The position numbers were made by a program, and so were the translations under genes. Below the pieces are notes generated by a model. It ran no database searches. It was not told the origin of the DNA and saw only the letters and a program-made list of their open reading frames with translations. From Balneolaceae bacterium (GTDB lineage Bacteria > Bacteroidota > Rhodothermia > Balneolales > Cyclonatronaceae), in NCBI GenBank assembly GCA_007694035.1, contig RECM01000217.1, positions 1 through 46,060 on the forward strand: DNA of 46,060 bases, read 5' to 3'. Within the stretch, counting starts at the first letter, position 1. The number at the start of each line of letters is the position of its first letter. Positions 1-7,414 of this stretch are shown here, piece by piece.

Positions 1-3000
1 GGGATGCCCGGGCCGTTGTCTTCGATTTCGATGAGGATGCGGCCGTTGTTTTTGGAGGTGCGGACGGTGAGGCGGGGTTTGGGGGGAGGCACTCTTCGAG
101 GACTGCCGCTTTGCGGCAGACTCTCGAAGGAGCCTCCGGGGGATTGCGGCAGACGGACGGAGGTGTCATCGCTTCGTTCATCGCTTTGTGTACGCATTGC
201 ACTTCGACTCCGCTCAGCACAGGCATCAAACGCATTATTGCACAAATTCAGGATTACACGGGAGAAGTCCTCGGCTATCAGGGGCACTTCACCGATGGAT
301 TCATCCAGTTGCAGATCGATTTCGACTTCGATGGAATCTTTGCCCGCCCGCATGCCGTGGTAGGACAGGTTCACGTACTCTTTAACAAGCTCGTTCAGAT
401 TGGTGGGTTCCATTTTTCCGCTGCCGCCGCGCGAGTGCATGAGCATCGATTTGACAATTCCGTCGGCGCGGGAGCCGTGTTCCCTGATTTTTTTAAGATT
501 GGCTCCAATATCTTTTGAAAGTGCCAGCGATTCGTCGATATCTCCTTTATCTAAAGCTTCGATTAATTCGGTAATCATCTCTTCACTCACCTCCGAAAAG
601 TTATTCACAAAATTGAGCGGATTTTTGATCTCGTGGGCGATGCCGGCAGTGAGCTGGCCGAGCGAGGCGAGTTTTTCCTGCTGTACGAGCTGGTCCTGTG
701 TAGTTTTCAGGGTTTCATGAGCCGTTTCAAGTTCGTTGTAGGCTTTTTCAATCTCTTTGGCCTGGGCAAGCTCTTTCTCACGGGCGCGTTCGCGTTCTTT
801 CCGGACCAGGCGCTTGCGCTGGGAACGGTCAATTCCGTATACGGCACCGGCTAAAAGCAATCCGTAGAGCAGATAGGCCCAGATGGTCCGCCACCAGGGA
901 GGATTGATGAGTATGCGCATTGAAATCCCATCCTCATTCCAGACCCCGTTGCTGTTGGCGGCTTTTACGCGGAACACATAATTGCCCGGAGGCAGGTTGG
1001 GATAGTAGGCGGTACGCTGCAGGCCGACATCCCGCCAACCGGCATCATAATTTTCGAGAATGTATGAAAAGCGGTTACGTGCAGGATTGCTGTAATGGAT
1101 ACCCGTATAATCGATGCTGATGGTGTTTTGATTGTGAGCCAGCGTTATGTTGTCTGCATTGAAGATGCCGTTGTCGAAGGGATGGGATACATCGTCAATC
1201 TTGAAATCCGTAAAGTACATTCTGGGCGGCGGGGAATTTCTGTTTACCTCCGATGGCCTGAAGTAAGTGATTCCGTTGGATCCGCCGAATATGAACAGTC
1301 CGTCGGAGGTTTTTAAACCGGATCCATCCCCAAACAGCTGGCTGTGTAACCCGTTTTCCATGGTGTAGTTCACAAACAGGCCGGTATCGATATCGAACCG
1401 GCTGATTCCATCGAACGTGCTCAGCCACAGGTCGTTGTTTTCTGTGTCTTTCAGAATGTACTGGATGCCCATGGATGGAAGGCCGTCGGCCATGGTATAG
1501 GTTTTGATTTTCCCGGTCCTGGTATCGTACCGGCTTAATCCGCCGCCCCAGGTACCCACCCACACTATTCCGTTCTCGTCCCTGTACAATGAATTGATAT
1601 CCTGGGATGCGAGGATATCACCCAGGGCAGGATCATAAGCATGCCGTTCCATGTTTCCGTTATCGTAACTGTAATAGAACAGTCCGTAATTAGTCATTAT
1701 CCACAGTCCGGACGTTGAATCCGGTACAAAATACATAACCTCGTTGCTTATTTGAATCCCCCCGGGTTGGTCACTGAGATCATACCTGATATACGCAGCC
1801 TGACCAGATTCTCTTTTGTACAGGCCATTATAGGTGCCAAGCCATTCTGTTCCATTATGATCCCGGTAGTATTTCTCGATGAGACTGCTGTCTTGTAATG
1901 CACCTGTATCCACATTGCTGAGCTCCATAGTGCTGATATCAAGACTGTATAAACCGGATTCGTTGCTGGTATAAATTAGTCCCGGACCGGCATCAGTAAA
2001 TTCGACTGAAAACAACCAGCCGGCACGCAGTTCATTGTATGTAACCGTTGTAACGGTTTCATTTTCGAAATCAATGTTACTGATTCCTCCCTGATGCGGG
2101 CCGGCTCCGGTTGTTGACAGCCATACAGATCCATCACCGCTTTCCACAAACCGTTTCACCCAGCCACTGGCAATTTTCCCGCTTGTTCCATCGTCTCCAC
2201 GAATGGCATTGAATATCCGCTTGTTTTCGTATTTAAAAAGACCGGCCTGCCAGCTTCCCAGCCAGAGATTGCCGAAGGAGTCGGTCTCAAGAGCCAGGAT
2301 GTTGGATCCTGAAATGCGGTTTTGACTAATGTTTGCAAAGGTGACCCACTCGGCTGATTCCCTGTTATATTGAATGATTCCGGCAGAAGTAGCCAGCCAC
2401 GCGTTGTTCCGGTTATCAAAATGGATCCTGTTAATGTTAATATCGCGGGTGTTGAGGTCTGGTATGCCTGTAAAATCGAGTATTTCATAGGTGCCGGTAA
2501 GGGGATCAAAAACCTGAATGGGGAATGAGCGGGTTGTCATCCAGATAAGACCGTTCCTGTCGCTTACTATGGAAGACCGGTCATCCAGATAATCGGCTGC
2601 GTCTGTACCCGCTGGAGCCTCAACAGCCTGCAGGGTTCCATCCGGAGTAATCCTGATGATTCCGCGGCGCCCGGTGATCCAGACGTTTCCTGATGGATCG
2701 GTGGTCATTTGGGTTATATTGGGGACAGACCCGAACCCCGGGCTTTCGACGATTTGAATCGCTTCTGTCTGTTCTTCAAAGTAGTACAGGCTGTTGGTCA
2801 TTCTTAGGCCGAAAAAGTCAGATGCACCAAAATACAATCGTCCTGTCAGATCTTCGGTTATCGTGACGACCCAGGGTTGCCCGCTTTCTGTCATGCCGGT
2901 GAGGTGGTCAAACGGATACGCCCGGAATGTATCCGTTTTCGGATCATACATATTGACGTCACCCATACCTCCCACCCAGATACGGCCCTTGCTGTCTTCA

Positions 3001-3269
3001 AACAGAGATGCAACCAGGATAATCGATATGGATGTGCTGTCGTTGGGATCGTTGTAGAACCGTGTAAATTCATAGCCATCGAACCGGACCAGGCCGTTGT
3101 GGGTGGTCATCCAGATGTTCCCGAACTGATCCGCCAGCACGTCAAATATGTTGTTGCCATCCATTTCCGTGTAGTGCGTCAGGTTATCCGGATTCAGCTG
3201 GGCAAACAGCGCCTGGTGGCCTCCGCAAAGGAAGATCAATATCACAAGAATGCTGAAACGGTTTTTCAA
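1..3269 (-). CDS. Propeller-type sensor histidine kinase, 3' end off window
   Basis: The reading frame is open from 3269 to the window edge (about 1089 codons) and has lost roughly its last 50 residues. There is no ATG before the upstream in-frame stop. A TTG at 3269 starts a good signal peptide (KNRFSILVILIFLCGG... ending near LFAQ), so TTG is the chosen start. The N-terminal two thirds consist of Reg_prop beta-propeller repeats (for example GNIWMTTHNGLVRFDG and GRIWVGGMGDVNMYD), followed by a Y_Y_Y-like domain, one membrane segment near 830-900 and a coiled coil. A DHp domain has its phospho-accepting histidine at about residue 879 (TAGIAHEIKNP), and the ATPase domain breaks off at DNGPGI. 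It is probably a periplasmic signal sensor with a cytoplasmic kinase. The loop between the N-box and the following strand carries an unusual translated repeat (85-137). The architecture is secure; the ligand is unknown. Confidence 0.88.
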   Translation of the reverse strand, partial: MKNRFSILVILIFLCGGHQALFAQLNPDNLTHYTEMDGNNIFDVLADQFGNIWMTTHNGLVRFDGYEFTRFYNDPNDSTSISIILVASLFEDSKGRIWVGGMGDVNMYDPKTDTFRAYPFDHLTGMTESGQPWVVTITEDLTGRLYFGASDFFGLRMTNSLYYFEEQTEAIQIVESPGFGSVPNITQMTTDPSGNVWITGRRGIIRITPDGTLQAVEAPAGTDAADYLDDRSSIVSDRNGLIWMTTRSFPIQVFDPLTGTYEILDFTGIPDLNTRDININRIHFDNRNNAWLATSAGIIQYNRESAEWVTFANISQNRISGSNILALETDSFGNLWLGSWQAGLFKYENKRIFNAIRGDDGTSGKIASGWVKRFVESGDGSVWLSTTGAGPHQGGISNIDFENETVTTVTYNELRAGWLFSVEFTDAGPGLIYTSNESGLYSLDISTMELSNVDTGALQDSSLIEKYYRDHNGTEWLGTYNGLYKRESGQAAYIRYDLSDQPGGIQISNEVMYFVPDSTSGLWIMTNYGLFYYSYDNGNMERHAYDPALGDILASQDINSLYRDENGIVWVGTWGGGLSRYDTRTGKIKTYTMADGLPSMGIQYILKDTENNDLWLSTFDGISRFDIDTGLFVNYTMENGLHSQLFGDGSGLKTSDGLFIFGGSNGITYFRPSEVNRNSPPPRMYFTDFKIDDVSHPFDNGIFNADNITLAHNQNTISIDYTGIHYSNPARNRFSYILENYDAGWRDVGLQRTAYYPNLPPGNYVFRVKAANSNGVWNEDGISMRILINPPWWRTIWAYLLYGLLLAGAVYGIDRSQRKRLVRKERERAREKELAQAKEIEKAYNELETAHETLKTTQDQLVQQEKLASLGQLTAGIAHEIKNPLNFVNNFSEVSEEMITELIEALDKGDIDESLALSKDIGANLKKIREHGSRADGIVKSMLMHSRGGSGKMEPTNLNELVKEYVNLSYHGMRAGKDSIEVEIDLQLDESIGEVPLIAEDFSRVILNLCNNAFDACAERSRSAMRTQSDERSDDTSVRLPQSPGGSFESLPQSGSPRRVPPPKPRLTVRTSKNNGRILIEIEDNGPGI
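85..137. repeat. REP-like inverted repeat inside kinase gene
   Basis: A long imperfect hairpin: GGAGGC..CTTCGAG..CTGCCGC, loop TTT, GCGGCAG..CTCGAAG..GCCTCC. The inner 7-bp arms (103-109 and 113-119) and the outer 6-bp arms (85-90 and 132-137) are perfect. It lies in the ATPase-domain loop of the propeller kinase and is translated in frame. A further GCGGCAGA copy follows at about 146-153, and a CTTCGACTCCGCTCAGC motif at about 203-219. Confidence 0.75.
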
Positions 3270-3386
3270 AGTGCTAATCTTTCATTTATTCGATCCAAAT
3301 GTATTGTTCTGATAATGCGCGTTGTTGTATCTGTTTTCCTGTACAATTCTGTGTCCTCTCCTGTTCTGTAATCTTGCTTGTTTCTA

Positions 3387-3719
3387 TTAATCCATATTCA
3401 ATGTGATCGTGAATGTGGTTTCCCCCGGCCGGGATTGGATATCAAGTTTCCCGCCATGTGCTTTTACAATATCGTAGCTAAGACTTAACCCCAACCCGGT
3501 TCCCTGCCCGGTTGGTTTTGTGGTGGAAAAAGGCTGGAAAATTTTGTCTTTGATGTTGTCGGGGATGCCGGGGCCGTTGTCGGATACTGAAATCTGTACG
3601 TTATCTCCCAGATTTTTGGTCGCGACGGTAACAGCAGGATTCCCGCCATTTTCACTTTCTGCACGATATTCTCCGGTTTTCAAAAGCAGGACTGATACCA
3701 CATCAATTGCCCTCGTCAA
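3387..3719 (-). pseudogene. Histidine kinase ATPase-domain remnant
   Basis: A 110-residue frame holding only the last part of a HATPase domain: G1 box DNGPGIP, F-box IFQPFSTTKP, G2 box GQGTGLGLSLSYDIVKAHGG and the normal kinase C-terminus. There is no DHp domain, no phospho-accepting histidine and no complete N-box. The homology starts exactly at AIDVV, which aligns with AFDAM of the N-box in the neighbouring kinases. The frame opens with a TTG that overlaps the last 17 bases of the receiver gene in another frame, so the receiver's TGA lies in DNA that looks kinase-derived. It is most simply a deletion product left after recombination between a receiver and a kinase gene. It could still be translated by coupling, but it could not autophosphorylate. 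Confidence 0.7.
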
Positions 3720-4086
3720 GCATATTGGTCATTTCCTGCTTCAGCGTATCGAAATCGATGGGTTTGGTGAAAAACTCTTTGGCGCCTGAATTGATAGCAC
3801 GGTTGTAGTTTTCATCATCGCCGTAGGCCGAAATCATGCTCACATTGATATCAGGGAAGCGGGATTTTACCTGCTCCAGTAGCTCCAGCCCGGTCATGCC
3901 GGGCATATTGATGTCCGAAAAAATGTGGACGATATCGGGCGGCTGCTGGTTTTCAAGCCTCTCAAGCGCTTCGCTACCCGAGAAGGCGAACTCCAGCTCG
4001 ATCTGCCCGCTCCGCACTTCTTTGCGGAATTTTTGCCGGAACAGCATTTCAACATCTTTTTCATCGTCAACAACCAGAAATTTCAT
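3703..4086 (-). CDS. Stand-alone response regulator receiver (CheY-like)
   Basis: A 127-residue single receiver domain with no output domain. The acidic pair D7-D8 (VVDDEKDVE), the phospho-acceptor D58 in FSDINMPGMTG, S86 (MISAYGD) and K108 (FFTKP) are all present, so it should accept phosphate from a histidine kinase. The start ATG at 4086 lies 17 nt after the stop of the four-GAF kinase, so the two are almost certainly cotranscribed and that kinase is its likely partner. It is the only receiver in a window with five intact or partial kinases. The 3' end runs into a kinase remnant, and the TGA stop lies within that junction. The receiver fold itself appears complete to helix 5. Confidence 0.93.
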   Translation of the reverse strand: MKFLVVDDEKDVEMLFRQKFRKEVRSGQIELEFAFSGSEALERLENQQPPDIVHIFSDINMPGMTGLELLEQVKSRFPDINVSMISAYGDDENYNRAINSGAKEFFTKPIDFDTLKQEMTNMLDEGN

Positions 4087-4103
4087 ATCAATCTTGTTTT
4101 ATG

Positions 4104-7028
4104 TCAGGTGAGGTGGATTTTAAACGTAGTGTATTTGCCAAATTCGGATTCGATATCGAGGGTTCCGCCATGGGCTTTTATGATGTCGTTCGTTATGGAC
4201 AGGCCCAGGCCGGTGCCATCGGTACCCTTTTTGGTGGTAAAGAACGGCTGCAGGATTTTGTCTTTGATATCGCCGGGGATGCCCGGGCCGTTGTCTTTGA
4301 ATTCGATTGTCAGGGAATCATTGTTCCGGAGTGTGCGTATGGTCAACTCGGCACGGTAGGGCTCGGCGGCGCCCGGTTTTCCCGCCCCGTTAAGGGCAGA
4401 CAGCTTGTCCCTCATGGCATCAAAGGAATTGTTGCACAGATTCAGGATCACGCGGCTGAAGTCCTCGGGGATAAGCGGAACGTTGCCGGCCTTTTCATCG
4501 AGCTCAAACCGGATATCCACATTTATGGATTTTGTGCTGGCCCTCATGCCGTGGAAGGCGAGGTTTACAAACTCTTTGAGGGTGGCGTTTACATCGGTTG
4601 GTTCAAGCTTGCCGCTTCCACCGCGCGAATGCTGAAGCATCGACTTCACGATACTGTCGGCCCGTGTACCGTGCTCGTGTATTTTTTTCAGGTTCGCCTG
4701 GATGTCGGCCAGTATTACGGCCGTTTCGGCGGCATGTTTATTCTCCCCGATCTGGCGGATTTCCTCCAGGGCTTCATCGATCATCTCGAGGCTCACATCC
4801 GAAAAGTTGTTCACAAAATTGAGCGGATTTTTAATTTCGTGCGCAATACCGGCGGTGAGCTGACCGAGGCTGGCGAGTTTTTCCTGTTGTACAAGCTGCT
4901 CCTGGGCGGCTTTCAGGTCGTTCAGGGCCGACCGCATCTTCTGGTAGGCATCCGCATTCTGCATGGCCACGCTCACGCTGGCCGCGATGGTGTTTAGCAG
5001 CCGCATGTCGTTTTCGTTGAAACGGTTTTCTTCTTCGGTACTTTGAACACTGATTACGCCAATCGGCTTTTTACCGATCTGTACCGGTACCCCGAGGAAG
5101 GAGGACATAACCCGGCCGATCTGTTTTGCCTTAAGCTGGGCACGTATTTCTGCAACATCCTTATTGATGAGCAGGGGTTCATTGTTGGTGATGATGCGCT
5201 CGGTAAAGCCATCCCCGAATGTGCGCGACTCGTTCTTGTCGCCGTATTCGTAGGGAAAATGGATCATGTTTGATTTTTCATCATACATGGCTACATAGAC
5301 GATGTCGGCCTTGAAGGTATCGATCATCAGTTCACCCACCAGCTGGATGAGGGCATCAAATTCGAGCTGTGAAACAAGCGCCTGGCTGATACGGTTCACC
5401 GTCTGCATTTCCGTTGCGCGCTGTTCGGTGATCGCCAGAAGCCTTGTTGTTTCGTTGAAAAGGCGGGCATTTTCAAGCGCAACGCTCATGCTGTTGGCCA
5501 GGGTGCCGAGAAGGCGCACATCCGATTCGCTGAACGCGTGCTCCCGGTCGAGGTTTTGCAGGCTTACATAACCGCGCACCGTATCACCGACTACCATGGG
5601 CACGAACACAGCAGATTTGGGCATCACCGTACCAGGTATGGCCTTGATCGGGCTCCCCGTTATTTTCTCCATCCGGGCGATAAAATCTTCGTTGATAAAG
5701 ATGAGCTTTCTGGTTTCGACAAGGCGTTGCCTGACTTTGTCAAGCGGCCGGGCTCCGGGATAGATACGGCCGCCATCTTCATAGAAATAGTGGAAGTACT
5801 CCATGTTCTTTTCGATATCGATGGTATTGATACCCACCACCTGTGCATCAAACAATTCCCGGACGCGGTCGCCGACCAGTTCGTAAATTCCCTGCATGTC
5901 CATTTCGGCCACAAGCCCCTGCTGCACACTGTTGATAACGGCCAGTTCCGCATTGCGCTGTTCTGTTTCGTTGAACAGGCGGGCGTTTTCAAGTGCTACG
6001 CTCATGCTGTTGGCCAGGGTGCTGAGCATGCGCACATCCGAGCTGCTGAAGGCGAACTCACGGTCCAGGTTCTGCAGGCTTACATATCCCGGTACGGTAT
6101 CGCCGACTTTCAGCGGTACAAAAAGCAACGATTTAGGCCACTTCGTTCCAGGAACAGCCACGGCGGTCTTTCCAGTAAGATTCTCAACGGCCTGGGCTGA
6201 ATCTTCCTCGATCAGGATCAGTTTCTGTGTACTAATGAGACGTTTCCGGATCATATCATAGGGCCGTGGGGCCGGGTATACCCGTTCACCATTCTCGAAA
6301 AAGTACTGGAAGTGTTCAACACCATCTTCGCGGTTCAGTGTGGCAATAATGACTACCTGGGCATCGAACAGGATTCTGATTTTTTCACCGACCAGTTCAT
6401 AGATACCCTGCATATCCATCTCGGCCACAAGCCCCTGCTGTACAGTATTGATAACGGCCAGTTCGGCATTACGCTGCTCGGTTTCGTTGAACAACCGTGC
6501 ATTTTCAAGCGCGATACTTATGCTGTTGGCCAGGGTGTTCAACAGCTGCACATCCGATTCGCTGAATGCGTGTTCCCGGTCAAGGTTCTGCAGACTGAGG
6601 CAACCGGTTACGCGCTTGTCTACAATCAGCGGTACAAAAAGCAGTGATTTGGGCAGCCGGGTACCGGGCACGGCCACATGCTTGTCGCCGGTAATTTTTT
6701 CAACCTTTTCATCGGCATTGTCATTGATCAGCAGAGCATCAGCATTATTGATTAACCACATCCTGATATGATTCAATGGCCGGGATTCGGGGTAAAGCCG
6801 TTCTCCATCCTCAAACAGGTACTGGAAATGCTCCTGCCCGGAATCGTGGTCAAACGTATAGATTCCGGTAACCTGGGCATCAAACAGGTCCCTGAGCCTG
6901 TCGCCGATCAGCTCGTAGATTTCCTGCATATCTTTTTTGGCAAGCAGCCCCTGCTGTACCGTATTGATGAGGGCCAGTTCGGCTTCCCGCTGTTTCAGTT
7001 CATCCGTGTATTTTTGATTGGCAGCCAT
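4104..7028 (-). CDS. Soluble sensor histidine kinase with four GAF domains
   Basis: 974 residues with no membrane segment. Three near-identical GAF units start at residues 17, 189 and 361, an exact 172-residue period; each opens with ELAxIN(T/S)VQQGL..MDMQ.IYEL and contains LFDAQV, PKS..FVPL and (V/C)SLQNLDRE. A fourth, divergent GAF covers about 545-697 (LVSQLEFDALIQLVGELM). The DHp domain follows with phospho-accepting H730 (TAGIAHEIKNP), then an ATPase domain with N-box NNSFDAM, G1 DNGPGIP and G2 GTGLGLSITNDIIKAHGG. It should autophosphorylate on H730 and pass phosphate to the receiver encoded 17 nt downstream. GAF domains bind small ligands or chromophores, but none can be assigned here. 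The unit structure points to repeated in-gene duplication. Confidence 0.95.
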   Translation of the reverse strand: MAANQKYTDELKQREAELALINTVQQGLLAKKDMQEIYELIGDRLRDLFDAQVTGIYTFDHDSGQEHFQYLFEDGERLYPESRPLNHIRMWLINNADALLINDNADEKVEKITGDKHVAVPGTRLPKSLLFVPLIVDKRVTGCLSLQNLDREHAFSESDVQLLNTLANSISIALENARLFNETEQRNAELAVINTVQQGLVAEMDMQGIYELVGEKIRILFDAQVVIIATLNREDGVEHFQYFFENGERVYPAPRPYDMIRKRLISTQKLILIEEDSAQAVENLTGKTAVAVPGTKWPKSLLFVPLKVGDTVPGYVSLQNLDREFAFSSSDVRMLSTLANSMSVALENARLFNETEQRNAELAVINSVQQGLVAEMDMQGIYELVGDRVRELFDAQVVGINTIDIEKNMEYFHYFYEDGGRIYPGARPLDKVRQRLVETRKLIFINEDFIARMEKITGSPIKAIPGTVMPKSAVFVPMVVGDTVRGYVSLQNLDREHAFSESDVRLLGTLANSMSVALENARLFNETTRLLAITEQRATEMQTVNRISQALVSQLEFDALIQLVGELMIDTFKADIVYVAMYDEKSNMIHFPYEYGDKNESRTFGDGFTERIITNNEPLLINKDVAEIRAQLKAKQIGRVMSSFLGVPVQIGKKPIGVISVQSTEEENRFNENDMRLLNTIAASVSVAMQNADAYQKMRSALNDLKAAQEQLVQQEKLASLGQLTAGIAHEIKNPLNFVNNFSDVSLEMIDEALEEIRQIGENKHAAETAVILADIQANLKKIHEHGTRADSIVKSMLQHSRGGSGKLEPTDVNATLKEFVNLAFHGMRASTKSINVDIRFELDEKAGNVPLIPEDFSRVILNLCNNSFDAMRDKLSALNGAGKPGAAEPYRAELTIRTLRNNDSLTIEFKDNGPGIPGDIKDKILQPFFTTKKGTDGTGLGLSITNDIIKAHGGTLDIESEFGKYTTFKIHLT

Positions 7029-7414
7029 TGGATGGGTTATTTGTTATGCATTGCCTGAATATCCTGCCGTTCCGGCATGATGTGTTTACCACGTAATCAC
7101 GTTAATTTTAAGCCCGATGATGTGAAGATACTGTTTTGGTACTAATTTAGCAGAAAGTAATCCATGCCGGAATTTATTTGAAAGCAGTAGCCTTACTTTA
7201 TAAAAATGATCGGGCAGGATGGGTATCAATGTAGTGTAACAGCCACGGTTATGATTGGACTATTCAGTCAAAAGTTTGGATTATTTGCGCATCCAGCCAC
7301 TCTTCACCCCCGAATTGGCGGCCCGGGGTTATAAACCGAAACCGTGTCGATCAGCTTGTTTCAGGGATCCATACCCAACGGGCAGCGGCATTCGGCAGAT
7401 TATCCGGATGCGTA
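7029..7414. other. Intergenic region with decayed gene end
   Basis: 386 bp between the stop of the permease/M1 peptidase gene and the start of the four-GAF kinase gene (both minus). The part near 7311-7380 is a degenerate copy of the 3' end of the permease/peptidase gene. The rest (7029-7300) presumably carries the kinase promoter, but no convincing boxes were identified. Confidence 0.6.
7311..7380 (-). pseudogene. Degenerate duplicate of the M1 peptidase gene 3' end
   Basis: Bases 7321-7380 match 7441-7500 at 48 of 60 positions with a constant 120-bp offset and no gaps. The match extends about 10 bp further at the 7311 side and then fades. Read on the minus strand it encodes LGMDP-stop-NKLIDTVSVYN, against VGIDPYNKLIDTVSGDN in the intact gene. 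A TGA therefore replaces the tyrosine codon. It is the fossil end of a second copy of the gene or of a local tandem duplication. Confidence 0.7.

Noticed and set aside
4101-4997. 298-codon plus-strand frame opposite the four-GAF kinase
   Set aside because: It is antisense to a clear kinase domain and has no recognisable motif; long antisense frames arise here from codon bias.
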